Assembly (NCBI GenBank): GCA_014607495.2
Contig: CP053166.1
Span: forward strand, 10,434,455 to 10,498,454
Origin: Carposina sasakii
Lineage: Eukaryota > Arthropoda > Insecta > Lepidoptera > Carposinidae
DNA length: 64,000 nt
Reading direction: 5' to 3'
In this document: positions 52,282 through 64,000 of the stretch, one piece after another
Numbering within the stretch: the first letter of the stretch is position 1
Layout: the number at the start of each line of letters is the position of its first letter
Program-made: the position numbers and the translations under genes
The notes under the pieces: model-generated
Database searches by the model: none
Told to the model about the DNA's origin: nothing
What the model saw: the letters and a program-made list of their open reading frames with translations, nothing else

Positions 52282-54426
52282 CAACGAACATACAGTCTCG
52301 CCTCCTACCTTCATTGGATTAGGCATACGAGTAAGTATGCAAATTATACACTTACTATGGACTAGTTAGACGCGGTACGGGGTGAGCCTACCACCGCGTT
52401 ATGCGCACAAATACAATATTTAGAGACTAGTGTGGCTGAGGTATATTCTTTACAACCTGGTTACACCGCGGGCAGCTGAAATTAGCTTTGAGTCAGTTTG
52501 CCGATCCCGCCAACACCCATAAGCTAAAGCTAATACAGGCTTTACATGAAGAAGTTATCAAAATATCTAATATCTTTCCATACTAGGTATTACTGATTCT
52601 ATAGCATCCAATTTAACTATCGTAACCATGAACGTATAAAGAATAACGGACCGAGTGTTGTCAATACACAGAGTGAGGCATTCACAGTAAGCTCGGTAAT
52701 GATATTCCATGGAGTAGGGATGTGTAATGACGCGTTATCCACCCACACATATAAATCCTAGTAAGCTCGACGCCTACTACAAAATACGCATACATGCGCA
52801 ACGCGCCGCCATTTCAGTGCTTCAATCTATGCATTGACAGCATAACGTCCGTTGTTCTTTATACGTTCATGATCGTAACTTTACATTTTCCCGGCGCCTT
52901 TAAGATTAAAAACCAACAAAGTGTACTCCTTAGTTCACCAGTTGGTCATACGGGAACGTGCCGCAGTGTGGTCAGAATTTACGATCCAACACCGACTCCC
53001 TTTAGCGGTACTCCCGGTAATGTGGATAGATTTACGGCTATTGTGCTTGTATGATTTTTTTTTAACTTTTCAATGGAGTATGTTTTGTTATGTCTAACTA
53101 TACAGGTATTGGTGAAAGTTTAGTGAATATTGAAATGCTGATTTTTAGGTATGTTTAGCCTGGTAAAGGGTCGGATGAATTCACTTGCACTTTATGAACT
53201 TAACGTTAACTTACGCTAATGCAGCATTCTCTCTATTTACTTCGTTTTTAACATTATGTTTAAATTATTTGGTGGAAAAAATATATGTTAATCAATACAT
53301 ATAGTGCATAGGTTAATTAACTAGATAAAATTCTTACCAGAGAAAATTACATTAACTATTTCAAATAGTTTTTTTTTTGTCGAAAAATATACATGGAACG
53401 AAATATTATTGAAATTAAATAAGGCTAATATACCGAAGTCATAGACAACCATTACAATAGTTAAGCTTTATTTTTAATCAAAAAAAAATTCTTTCTACGA
53501 GGATAGCTATTCTTATTCGAGACTCATATTGTATGACATTTATGAGTGAAGGAAATCTATAAAACCGTTACTGATGCGCAGGCATTTTTACTTTGAAAGT
53601 AAAAAAAAAACTTATCTTTCTATGAGTTAAAAAAACTAAAACTAAGATATTAGTCGGGTTATATTCTCAAGAGAAATAACAAAATCATCTGCCCCAAACA
53701 AGAATCAATTCAAATACTGAAAACTTTCAAGATCTTTGCCCGGGATAAGTGAAAAACAAAATTCATTCCAAACTTGAACTAACTAAATAAAGTTAAATTT
53801 AGTCAAACTTACCTTTTATTGCTTCAAATTTGAAAATCTATAAGGGGAATTCGAAAATGTTACCTTTTTTAGTAAAGATGTAACCTTAACCTTAAGTGAT
53901 TTAAACGACCTGCTAATATAACCTCAGGTTATTATTTCCAAACCGCCGCTCTAGATCCGCATACTTGACATTAGACTGCAAAATCTATTATGAATAGTCT
54001 AGTTTAGCCTGTGTAGTTTTTCTTTTAGTATCCAACATAATGTCCTTAACGCGAACAAGTTATTCTCCTGAATGCCCCGGGTAGGGGTGTCAGCATTTAG
54101 GGGGGGATGCCCGAAGAGAGTGCTTCCAGCAATTTGCATTTATTTACTGCTATTCGCAGGTACGGCATGTGCAAAACAAAGCCCACTTTTTGCAAGTCAG
54201 GCCAGACCCTATTTGCAATCGTAAATTTTATTTTGTTTATCTACAGACTGATAAGAAGTTCCGGGACTGTTGATATTTTTTTTGAACGACCTTTTGTATA
54301 TTTTCGATAAGCGACCGTGCGGGGAAAATAGGTTGACTTAGCATTCGCAGTGAAAAAGAATTGTCGATTTTTTACTCGCATTTTTCTTTGAAAGGATTTT
54401 TTTATTTTTCTTAGGATGTTTCGTTA
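52282..54426. other. intergenic, unassigned
   Basis: 2.1 kb with frames at 52794-53054 and 54107-54310 that have no recognisable family, no clear splice context and no support for expression. No repeat identified. Confidence 0.35.
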
Positions 54427-54674
54427 TACAGGATGTAAAAAGGGGTCTATTAAGCGAACTATCTATAAAGAACCTATCCACAAAATTTGAGACTCGAAAT
54501 CACATGTATATTTTTCCAGATAGTATGGAGAATACCTAACTAACTCAGAAATGTATATAAAATCTTTGAAAAATAAACATGTGATTACGAGTCTTCAATT
54601 TTGAGGATAGGTTCTCTGCAGTAGGTTGTTTTTATAGCATTTTGCTTAACATACCCTTTTGTTACACCCTGTAT
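54427..54674 (+). mobile_element. family E TIR element, full length (about 248 bp)
   Basis: It starts TACAGGATGTAAAAAGGGG and ends TTGTTACACCCTGTA, inverted termini. Near both ends, AAGCGAACTATC and AGCATTTTGCTTAACATACC show partial inner inversion. Non-coding. Confidence 0.6.
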
Positions 54675-55739
54675 TTTTAAAACCTAGTTAAGAAGATAAA
54701 AAAAACAAGCATAAAATGAGTATTAATTTAAATCGTGCTTCACAACGGTTTCGTTTCCGCTGAAAACTTTAACAAAACAAGCCCTGTAATATTTATACTA
54801 CACAAAAATATTACAGATTAAGTTATAAGTAAATTAACATACAATTTAAATAATCTATGGTTACTTAATCATCCACGTGGACGGGATATGAATCCAGAAA
54901 TTAATCTGATTAATTCTCAAACAACGATCTTTAAACGATTACACCAATAAATTGTACCTTGGATAGAATAAGCTTATTACGAATGCGCCGTCGGCTATTT
55001 TATTTCTTCAAACAGACTCTGATTTCGGGTGAATTAATTAAAATTATGTGTTTTATCAAATTGAACTGAATTGCAAACGATAACAAGATGGATTTCATTT
55101 GAATGATTATATCTAATGGGTCTTGAAATGTCGGGTAATGCTTTGCTATACAAATCTTGCCCATGTTATTACAAATTAATTTAAATATCGTTTCGACAAA
55201 AATGTTATTTTTAAACTATAATATCCAACTTTATACGCAGCTTTGTAACTCGATGAATAGTTAAAGGTCTAATATGGTATTAGAAAACCGATGGACATAT
55301 ATGAAAAATTTTATTAATGTAGACGAAGCGAAAGAGGTACATATATGGGGATCTGTAGTCTCTGTTATGCAAGTCTACTCCTATGGTACATAGGCGTATA
55401 TATGATTTAATTTTCTGTAAGTATTAGTCATTGAGTTAGATACATCCTTAAATCTAAGTCTTGGCGCAATATTTACCGCCAGATACTGTACATACCTCAT
55501 TTGCCTCATCTTCTACCTACTGCATAAACGGTTCATTATTGCATGCCGTGGAGCCGGGGTAAGTTTACACGTACGTTCGTTCAATATACTCGTAGTTTAT
55601 TACGGCCACGGTACAAAACATTCCTGTTACGGACATGTGGGTGAACACCTTTACTGTTAACTCAGATAATGTAGGTATATTAAATATCCTCGTTTCATGT
55701 AAAATATCGAGCACTTTCTACGGAAAAAGGACTTCAATA
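54675..55739. other. intergenic, unassigned
   Basis: AT-rich; no gene or repeat recognised. Confidence 0.35.
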
Positions 55740-55947
55740 CATATTATAAAACAAAGTCGCTTTCCACTGTTTGTCCCTACGTATGCTTTGACTTTAAAAC
55801 TACGTAACGGATTTTGATGCGGTTTTCTTAATAGATATTGATTGATGATTCAAGAGGAAGGTTTATAATATATAACTAGGAACCCGCCCCGGCTTTGCAC
55901 GGGTGTAATGCACTCTCACGCGGGCGAAGCCGTGGGCGGCCGCTAGT
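55740..55947 (+). mobile_element. family K Helitron-like element
   Basis: It contains ACAAAGTCGCTTTCCACTGT, AACGGATTTTGATGCGGTTT and ends CCGTGGGCGGCCGCTAGT. Close relative of 7204-7387. Confidence 0.6.
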
Positions 55948-56219
55948 TTTCGTATAAAAATACCTACCTTTCGTATAAAAGCTAGCCAGAACTAGGGTTT
56001 ATTTACCAGTTTATTTTCGAACCTAAACCAGCAAATAGGTACCTAAAAGAATCATTTTATTACGGTTCGGCTCTACCTTAACCTCAAAATAAAGTTTTAG
56101 ACCAAATATGGAAATCGTAAGGGCTTCTATCAATTAACCGGCTAGTAGAGGTTTTTCAGAATGGCAGAAATAAGTCCCTCGACGACGTTTAGTATAACGA
56201 GCCTAGAAAAAAAAATATC

Positions 56220-56300
56220 TGTGACAAGTTGCTAGCTCAGCCTACCCTTGTTCCATAGTCGACTCTTACGACATGCACGGAAGGTGATGCCGCTAATGCA
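56220..56300 (+). repeat. family H fragment, interrupted by a family G SINE
   Basis: GTGACAAGTTGCTAGCTCAG, TCGACTCTTACGACATGCAC and GGAAGGTGATGCCGCTAATG. The usual TATTCTAGTGAA tail is absent where the family G copy begins. Confidence 0.58.
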
Positions 56301-56540
56301 TTGACGGCCGATTGGTCCAGTAGGTAGTACCCTGCCTGCGACGCCATAGGTTCTAGGTTCGAATCCCGGTAGGTGTAAACATTGATATGATGAATATCGA
56401 TATTTGTTTCCGAATCATGGATGTTTCTATACTTATTATTTATGTATTTATATATACCGTTGCTTAGTACACACGACACAAGATCTTAAGGGTCTTAGTG
56501 TGGGACTAAGTTTATATGTTGTATAGTTGTCGAATATTAT
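56301..56540 (+). repeat. family G tRNA-derived SINE, nested in a family H copy
   Basis: It starts TTGACGGCCGATTGGTCCAG, with B box GGTTCGAATCC at about 56357, then ATGATGAATATCGATATTTG and CATGGATGTTTCTATACTTA. It directly follows ATGCCGCTAATGCA of a family H copy whose own tail is then missing. Confidence 0.72.
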
Positions 56541-56856
56541 TTATAATACTGTGCAATAACGTAATATCACATTGATTTTTACTTACAGCAGTTTGAACTC
56601 AAACTGTAAGTATAGAAAATATTTTAAAATCATCTAATTCCTTTGAGAAAAATGCCTCAGACAGAAATAGACAAACGAGATAAATTTACTACACATTTTC
56701 TCTTGGAAGATTATTAAGGTCACACAATTCATTATAAGATCAAAGATTTAATTTCAGTCTTATTATTCTGAAGAACAGTTCACCCTTGACATAATTTATC
56801 GCAGAAGTCAAGGGCATTTCTAATTGGATCAGTTAGAAGGTTTGTTAAAATTAAAA

Positions 56857-56968
56857 GGTAGTCAACTATACCCTCAAAATTGGTCAGAAGTGGCACCACG
56901 TGGTTCTATCGGCCCTTGGTGCTCTGCGTACCCCGTAAGGTATAAAGGCGTGATTATAACATATATTC
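56857..56968 (-). repeat. family I SINE-like repeat, reverse, 5' half
   Basis: ACCCTCAAAATTGGTCAGAA, CTATCGGCCCTTGGTGCTCT and TATAAAGGCGTGATTATA. Confidence 0.6.
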
Positions 56969-57215
56969 ACTATGGGTGCGCCCACCACCAGGCCCTACAC
57001 CCTCCACTGACCCTCGGATCTGATAACTCATAACTGCGAAAACAGGCACTTGCACTAGCATGCAAGATAATACATCGCACTATTTCCGAAATCAAAAACT
57101 AGATAAATAATCTACATATGTTTCGCCAACAACCGTGGCATCCTTAGGATTATAAAAATGAGTAAATTAGTATACCACTAATTATTATAAAACTCTAAAA
57201 CCCAACACATTACCT
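56962..57215 (+). repeat. family J repeat, internally deleted
   Basis: Same start as the 30370 copy (ATATTCACTATGGGTGCGCC). After GGCACTTGCACTAGCATGCA it has lost about 50 bp relative to that copy. It abuts a reverse family I fragment. Confidence 0.58.
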
Positions 57216-57457
57216 ACAACATATTATATATGTAAAAGGTAATGGATCGTCCTGTCCCACGATTGCATGTATCTCAGTCTCGGTGATAAAAACTAACCAT
57301 GAACTTCGTAAAGCAGGGTTATTTCTGTTGCGGAAACGAGATATTAGTAGCGGAAGCTAATAGACACTAACTAGAGAGCTTTGCACCAAATAGTTCCTTT
57401 GAATGATGGCGCTAGTTACTACTCGTATGTCTACATTATCTGTATGGGCCTATTCTA

Positions 57458-57620
57458 TAAGACGACACGACCTCAACATGACAATGGCCACGGCACAACC
57501 ACAGCTTTTTTGGAAGCAAAAATGTATGAAATAGTACGGCTCGTTTTTCCACTAGACGACACGACCAAAGCCATGGCCAAAGTCGTGGCCGGGCTATCAA
57601 GGGGGAAAACCGCCTATTAG
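57458..57620 (+). repeat. family L repeat (TIR-like)
   Basis: It is the partner of 1136-1290 in the opposite orientation, with shared ACGACACGACC, TTTTTGGAAGCAAA and TTTTTCCACTAGACGACACG segments. The two halves of this copy partly repeat each other. Confidence 0.4.
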
Positions 57621-58189
57621 TGCGTATAAAAAATGTTAGTTTCGAAATCAGGCATGGGAATTATTTTATGAAACGGACTCTAGTATCTACGAGTGCACAC
57701 AAGTACATAAAGAAGTGACGTCACAAGTCAGTGGCCGTTTGTATGGAGTCTAAAAATGTGATTTTTAAAATTATTATAATTCGGAAGAATTCGTGGTAGA
57801 GAAATTATTTATTGTTTCATATTTTAATACAATCTGAAATAGACTTTTAAAAAACAGGGTCGAAACTCGCGTCCTTTATGAAAACTTTCTTGCAACCTTA
57901 AAGCGTGATGACGAATAACAGCCCACGACCTTCTAGGTACTTAAACGGGGCTATTGTGTACGTGCTTTATACTCTGCCCTTAAAATATTCCGTTCAAGGG
58001 TTTAAAGTGCTATTACAGTGTAAATTATGTGCGCGAAATTGACCATTAGTATTAATTTGAAAAATTACGAGACGGTTTCTTTTTGGCGCTATGTTTCGTA
58101 ATTATATTTGAGAGGAAGTTAGAGATTGCTGTTTTTATTTACAGCGGTGTTTCGTATTTCATTTTCTATATTAAAAGATAAATGAATAA
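57621..58189. other. intergenic, unassigned
   Basis: No recognised feature. Confidence 0.35.
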
Positions 58190-58463
58190 ACAGTATGTAA
58201 TAAAAGGGGTATGTTAAGCAAAATTACGAATATAGCCCACTATAGAAAACCTATCTGTTTAAACCAAATATTTGGGACCTGAAAACACATGTTCATTGTA
58301 TGTAAATTCCTAAGTTGTCTAGGAATCCTCGATGCCATCTGAATAAATAAAAATTTGATTTCGCGTCGTAAATTTTCATTTTAGGTTCTCTATATACAAA
58401 GTAGGCTATCTTCATAGCTTTTTTAACATACTTATATTACAACATTTTTGTTACAACCTGTAT
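58190..58463 (+). mobile_element. family E TIR element (about 274 bp)
   Basis: It starts ACAGTATGTAATAAAAGGGG with TATGTTAAGCAAAA and ends TTTTAACATACTT then TTGTTACAACCTGTA. Same plan as 54427-54674 but diverged. Confidence 0.55.
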
Positions 58464-59146
58464 ATGAAATTAAATGTTAGTATATAAAATTAATTATTAT
58501 ATCAAGTCATTTACTGAAAAAGGGCCTCAAGACTCGTTCTTAACCTAAAGCACATATTCCAAAGAAGGCTTACAACGTGCTTACAACATATCTTGCTGCT
58601 CGCTCAAAAAATCGTGTTACCTACACCACAGTCGTAAAGGAAATTCCTGGGGCAACATAACAAAAGTTGAATTTTTTTTCTCTTGCAACATACGGATGCA
58701 TACGGATCTATGCGGCTCAGTAGGTGTGCGGTATTCGGAGGTCTGCAGATTTTTGGTACTTAGACTTTACTGTGTAAAGCACAAAAGTTTTACTTCAGGG
58801 ATTTACCCTTAACCTTTACTGAGTGTAAAAGACAACTCAATTCGTCGTTTCTGACAGCACCAGTAAGTGAATCAGCAAATTCCGACTGTCCCTCGGTCTG
58901 AGTGGACGTCGTCCAATTTGCATCTATTCGGGGGTCCGGTCAACTTGACATACACTCTTTGCCGTGTTTTGGGGTAAAAATTGGTATGTGTTTAAAGGAA
59001 GCATGAACAGTAGAGGGTATGTTATGCGATTAAAAATTCCATATACAATAGGTAATGTACATTATGATGACATACTTTTTTGGCAAAACATATCACTGAT
59101 CTAGGTATTAATGTAACAGATGTAGTAATTTTAATGTACTGTATAC
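58464..59146. other. intergenic, unassigned
   Basis: No recognised gene or repeat. Confidence 0.35.
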
Positions 59147-59365
59147 ACGCGGCTGTGTTTCCGAACTGGGGCAGCTAGAACTGCAGGATCATAAAAGAGA
59201 TACCACAGGCACGTTTAGAATAGCGGAGACAGATATAAATTATCAGTGACGAGTAGCTAGCATATCGCCTGATATAACGCCCAAGTTCCTTAGACGATTC
59301 CTACGACATGCACGGAAGGAGATGCAGCTGATGTATTCTAGTGAAACTCCACATCAGTACAGGAA
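59147..59365 (+). repeat. family H SINE-like repeat, full length (about 219 bp)
   Basis: Head ACACGCGGCTGTGTTTCCGA, AGCTAGAACTGCAGGATCAT, then TGACGAGTAGCTAGCATATC, CACGGAAGGAGATGCAGCTG and ATGTATTCTAGTGAAACTCC. Reference copy for the family. I see no B box, so its class (SINE or other) is open. Confidence 0.62.
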
Positions 59366-60009
59366 AATTTGGTGTGTTACAAAGATATCCACTAGGTAGT
59401 TGGTCGATATCGTGGCGCATTCACAATGAGCAACAAAGGTCTTGACGGGGGACATTTCTCAGGGAGCTTTTATTAAATGTCAGGTGTAGTTTGTCACAGC
59501 GCAATGAAGGCAGGTCGGTGCAGGTATGCGGCGCGCTGTGGTAGGCTATTGTCTGAAATTGAAAAATACATATTCACATATTTTACTTATAACACATAGT
59601 ACTTAGAGTAAGTTTTACATAAAAGAGATACCGCAACCACGTTGAGTACATGTATTTCTTCTCTACGTGACATCGGCGGAATTTTGTGCCCGGCACAATG
59701 AGGTGAAGCCATAAAGAAAAATCACCGTGTCGACACAAAAATATTTTTTACTCTAAATATTTTTGGATATAAGAACACATCTTGTGCTAACGTCTATCTA
59801 TTATAATTGTGGGATGATGAAAGTCAGACAGCTACATACCATAACGCAATATAAGATAATAAAACGTTTTTCACCGACGCCATATTTTATTTTTCCTTTT
59901 TATACTGTGCTTATCTATGACCGTTGTTTGGCGGTTTATTAAAAATCTTTGCATGACACAAAATTTCCTTAATACAAAGAAGACTCTTGAAATACATACA
60001 TACATACAT
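59366..60009. other. intergenic with a family H scrap
   Basis: AAAAGAGATACCGCAACCAC near 59621 resembles the middle of family H. The rest is unassigned. Confidence 0.35.
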
Positions 60010-60085
60010 GAGGCCAGACGTAATAGATCAGGGACAAGTTGCTAGCTCATCGCCTGAGAGAACGCCCCTGAGTTTCGTAGCCGAT
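60010..60085 (+). repeat. family H fragment (middle)
   Basis: GGACAAGTTGCTAGCTCATC and GCCTGAGAGAACGCCCCTGA match the central part of family H. Confidence 0.5.
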
Positions 60086-60156
60086 ATATGGTACAAGACG
60101 CTTAGGGCCATACTAATAAAAAGCTTTAAACTAGTAGGTACAGTTTTTGATAGATA

Positions 60157-60435
60157 CATACAATACATATAATCACGCCTTCATCCCTTACGGGGTAGGC
60201 AGAGCACCAAGGGCAGATAGGATCACATGGTGCCACTTCTGACCAATTTTGAGGGTATAGTTGAGATGTACAAGTTCGGTTAGTAGTGACAAGTGGTCCA
60301 TCGCCTACAAAACACCAAGACCTCTACTGTCTTGTCCCTCTACTGACTTATACAGTATGCCCAGAAAGAGAAGCAGCGGTAGTATTATACGTTTTTTTTT
60401 TCACCCCCAGAGTAGCATAGAAGTAATTAGTAAGT
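60157..60435 (+). mobile_element. family I SINE-like element, full length with 15-bp target-site duplication
   Basis: AGTTTTTGATAGATA occurs at 60142-60156 and again at 60436-60450, directly flanking the element. The element opens CATACAATACATATAATCAC and ends AGAGTAGCATAGAAGTAATT. A direct flanking repeat of this length is the mark of target-primed reverse transcription, so family I is a retroposon, mobilised by a LINE elsewhere. Confidence 0.75.
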
Positions 60436-60450
60436 AGTTTTTGATAGATA

Positions 60451-63400
60451 TTCCATATAAATTTCTGCCATAAGTCATGTATAACGAGGATATAACTTTT
60501 GATGCTGTTTGTAAGTTAGCACCGTTAAAGTATTTCGAATTTACGCAGGTTGCTTGTGTATATTTTTATAATGGAATAGGTTTCTGTTTTAATATTAGAC
60601 ATACACAGACAAATTAACAAACATTAAATAGTTTTCCTTATAAACAGCATCTAGCGCATAGGCTAGAATTGCTGACCAACAAATCCAGCGACCAGTTTGA
60701 CAACAAATCTAGTAAACTAAACATCACCTGTATACTAAAACCACGACGCATTTCGCCAGAAATGTCAGCTCCAACTGGTTTGCAGCGTGGAAATAGTTTG
60801 TGAAGCACGTTAACTATGGTTAAGTCCGAAATAAGGTTAACTGGGTTAACTATTATGCTACCTTTCTACTAAATATGTGCTATAGATGTGCATCTATCAG
60901 AATATGATTGGTAGATAAAAAACGTATCCATAGCAACGTACCTACCATATTATTTTAAAAAGCACAAATAAATTTGTATTGTATAAAACTTTCGGCCCGC
61001 AATTTACTATACAAAACAAGAATAATTAAAACCGAATAGAAATATAACCTATTTCATAACCTATGTTATATTTATATTTAAAACTGATTAGCTTTTTTAT
61101 AAAATTTATCACGTAATACACAGAAGAAAAAAAAACAAGAAATAAGAGTGTGTATACAGCCAATTTTACAACCAAATGCGTTCATCCGCTTTGATGTCGG
61201 AATGTCGTTTAAAAAGCAGTACCTGAGTACCTTCATTTCATCCATTACACGCCTAAGCGATACAAGTTCGTTCCCCTGACTTCGCATGCTCAAAGTGCCA
61301 TACAGCCTTCTCAATGAATATGGGATGAGTTTTAATTAAATTTCCCAGGAAACAAGGGAAGGTGCGCTTTTGCTTGTTTCAAGATTGTTTTAAGGTGTTA
61401 AAGGAGGGTGTTAGAACCCTGGATCAAAAATAATAAGGGGTAGATTAGGCATGTGTGGCGTAATTGAATCAAGTGTGGAAACTTTTAGCTTCATTTGTCG
61501 CTGTTTATTTTATTGGTCCGACAGCTTTTCAGGGCATGATTGTTGAACGAATGAAATTTGAGTTGATAAACACTACAAAGAGTAACAGCTAATAAACAAA
61601 TTAATATCCTACTGTGCATGCGTCATGAAAGTAGCCTGACGAACTCATGGGTGTTCTCTCAGTTAAATTTAACTGCTATGCTAAAAGTAGTTGTAACCTT
61701 CTCTTTCGTAATAACACCTAACGTAATAACAGTTCTGGTTAAACCATTTTTTCAAAACAACTTGCGTATGTATGTATGTAAAAAAGACCTGTAATAGATT
61801 GATAAGTTAACAAAAAACATGCATGTTTAATCCTTATCCTAATTAACACCTTTGTTGACCCCAGTCCAAATTGAACTTTACAAAATAAAGTCTCCAGCTA
61901 AACCAACTCTATTCACCATTAACACAAACGATTTCCATTCCAATTTCCGCGGCAATAAGGTTATTATGAATGCAACAACATTGGTACGAGAACAATTTAG
62001 GTAAACCGGCAAATAATGTAAATCACAGCTTTATTACTTTTGAAATAAGGACTTTGTGATCCGCAAAGTCAGTGGCAAATCCGAATGAGAAAGATAGAAT
62101 AAATTTATACGCATGGAAGTCAGTTTTGTAACAGCTCCGATAAATGGTTTATTTTTAGATTAAATATATTGGGTTCCGAGTTTTGTTTTAGCTGACATGT
62201 TTGAATTACTCGTACTCAGACCTTTTTGGGCAAGCGAGACGTGAGTGACAGTTCTGTTGGATACGTGCGTTATATTGGTTTCTACAATTTGATGCTGGTT
62301 AACAGACAAGTTAAATAACCGAACTTGGGAGATTTTTTGCAAATCTATTGTGTGCTATTACAAAACCGCGTCAAAGATAGACACTGTTTTTAAAATTAAA
62401 TTTGAAAACACGGTTTTACGCTACCATCTACGTTACGTAAGGGAAAACTTACTAATCACACCTTCAACAACTTACAAAACCTGCGTTATAAATAACGATG
62501 TACTATGTTACCTTATATTTTGTTTAAATATTATCCCACGTTAGCTAAAAAAAACTTTCATATTCGGTAAAACAATGCAATAAACAATCACATTTCCACA
62601 AAAACATTGAAATTTATGTTCCCATATAATGATTTTTAGTCTTTCTCGTATGACAGTTTTTAACGTATATACGATATGTTATATATGCATAGGTAATATA
62701 AGCACTGGGCATCATCATAATAAAATATATTCGCTTTATTTTCCTTGTAATTAAATACTTCTATTAAGCCAGTACATTACATCTAAGTTTGTATTAATGT
62801 AACTTTCGAGTTACGTTGTTTTTGATCGTAACAAACGACCTACCATTGATATCAAAATTATAGATATGCATAGACGAACATACATAATAAATATGAAGCC
62901 AATATAGAACCCTTATAAATAATTCCCTATATTTCACCGTAATATAGTGTGGAGTTAGCAGCTCCTATACCCCTTTAATGGTAGAATGATACCTGAGACG
63001 TGCTGAGGGTAAACTGAATGTAATGGCCCCGTTCAGGAAAGGCAAAGGCGCTGTAAGATAGCGCAATTAAATAGGAAAAGACAAAAGAAAACTCTTGTAC
63101 TTACATATGTAATTGGAAATATGGCTAGGGTATGTTTTATATCTGTTGGATACTACTTTGAGACCACTTTTATTGGAAATGATTGATAAATATAGATTAT
63201 GAAAAGATTTTATTAAAATTCACGTCTTAAATGTTAAAAGAGTTTTGTAAAATTTTAATGAAATTTTCTCAGTTTTACTAAATTAAATAGGTACTACGAC
63301 AAGTAAATAAAAAAAACATATTAATATACGACAACATACACGGCAAATGGAGCGACTATTACATTTATGACATAGTTTGGATAATTTTAATATAAACCAA

Positions 63401-63642
63401 AGCTACTCAAAATATAAAATTCTCTGTTAATGTTACAGCTACCTTATACCACACCTTCAATAAAGCCCACCTCGATCTAGGGACTCGAGCTTGTAGTTTA
63501 TTGCAGCTCCAGTCGAGCAACGACCTGATGGCAATCATATCCTCAACATTTAATATCCTTAGGGATTAAGATATAAGTCAAAAATCTTAATGATCATTTA
63601 TGTCAATTTTACAATTCATCGCTCGTTTTGTAAGAAGATTTG
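60451..63642. other. intergenic, unassigned (3.2 kb)
   Basis: AT-rich DNA without recognised repeats or exons. Frames at 61078-61314 (reverse), 62160-62342 (reverse) and 62350-62544 show no known domain. Confidence 0.35.
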
Positions 63643-63739
63643 TTTGCCGAGAAAACAAGCCGTGGATGTCAAACGACGCTCTATATCTACATTTGCCGAG
63701 AAAACAATCCGTGGATGTCAAACGACGCTCTATATATAC
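63643..63739. repeat. two tandem copies of a 49-bp unit
   Basis: TTTGCCGAGAAAACAAGCCG starts the first unit at 63643 and TTTGCCGAGAAAACAATCCG the second at 63692. Both continue TGGATGTCAAACGACGCTCT. Only two units and few differences, so it is a recent duplication. Confidence 0.75.
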
Positions 63740-64000
63740 CCTTGCGAGTTAAGTTAGCAGCTTCGACAACTTGCTTACTCTCATCAATATCAACTTTTTA
63801 CTCTATTTAGAAGTCAATTTGAAGTGGTCCTTTATTTATTAGTTAAAAGGGACCAAGTACTTTGGCGGTTATCGTAGTCATTACGAGGGTATTATACCCA
63901 TAAAAAATCTGATTCGGGTCCTTAGTTACTGATATAAGCGTAATGCAGTATTATTTACTTATTAACTGCTGCTCCAGATAGAGAAGCTAATCTATACATC
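63740..64000. other. right edge of window, unassigned
   Basis: Nothing recognised. Confidence 0.3.

Noticed and set aside
52794..53054. 86-codon frame starting with ATG
   Set aside because: No recognisable domain or splice partners; composition alone does not support a gene.
56303..56372. Possible tRNA gene with perfect B box
   Set aside because: It is the head of a dispersed SINE with a shared non-tRNA body at four sites in the window.
61078..61314. 78-codon reverse frame (RRLYGTLSMRSQGNELVSLR)
   Set aside because: The first 50 residues look somewhat protein-like, but no family is recognised and there is no upstream exon or promoter evidence.
1..64000. CRISPR arrays, operons, phage, rRNA or riboswitches
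   Set aside because: Spliced exons and animal repeat families identify this as nuclear animal DNA; no spaced direct-repeat arrays or prokaryotic signals were seen.

Overview
The window is nuclear DNA from an animal, almost certainly a moth or butterfly (Lepidoptera). It is AT-rich. Long non-coding stretches are packed with short interspersed elements, Helitron-like elements whose 3' ends read CTAGT, and small terminal-inverted-repeat (TIR) elements of the kind common in lepidopteran introns. Coding sequence is confined to short exons with GT..AG borders. There is no operon structure, rRNA, CRISPR array or phage. Taxonomy and repeat-family names rest on recognition, not on a search.

One gene is clearly supported. 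It lies on the + strand from 18364 to a stop at 48950 and encodes a Sidestep-family cell-surface protein: five immunoglobulin (Ig) domains, one fibronectin type III (Fn3) domain, one transmembrane helix and a Pro/Ser/Arg-rich cytoplasmic tail. I place 15 exons that join in one open frame of 816 residues, with every internal junction phase-consistent. The first exon seen starts in phase 1, so at least one upstream exon (5'UTR, start codon, signal peptide) is missing; it is upstream in this window or outside it. Each Ig domain and the Fn3 domain is encoded by two exons. Every border between domains is a phase 1 intron, while introns inside domains vary in phase. Sidestep proteins in Drosophila are receptors or attractants for Beaten-path proteins in axon guidance and synaptic matching. 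Which sidestep paralogue this is cannot be decided by eye.

Layout: 1-18363 is upstream intergenic or first-intron DNA, full of repeats and with no exon I can defend. 18364-48950 is the gene, with introns from 336 bp to 7.8 kb. 48951-about 50400 is probably 3'UTR and flank. 50400-64000 is repeat-rich DNA with no recognised gene.

Repeat families, lettered for this report: A, SINE-like element with a PyrCAGCCTATTGCAGTCCACT head. B, related 'TCCACTGTTGGACATAGGCC' fragments. C, D and E, TIR elements ending in ACAGGGTG-like termini. F, long hairpins built from CGTANN steps. G, tRNA-derived SINE with a good B box. H, SINE-like repeat with an ATGCAGCTGATGTATTCTAG tail. I, SINE-like repeat starting near AATCACGCCTTTATCCCTTA, one copy with a 15-bp target-site duplication. 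J, repeat with a CCACCGGGCCCTA head. K, Helitron-like repeats (Lep1-type by recognition). L, a small TIR-like repeat. M, a repeat carrying a tRNA-like segment, present in two permuted arrangements. There is also the decayed C-terminal end of a non-LTR reverse transcriptase.

I found no convincing undescribed biological system. The observations most worth checking are the Sidestep-family gene model, SINE insertions right beside its splice sites, a perfect 23-bp hairpin just before an acceptor, possible decayed coding sequence in intron 10, nested and permuted elements, and three small TIR families that share the same ends.
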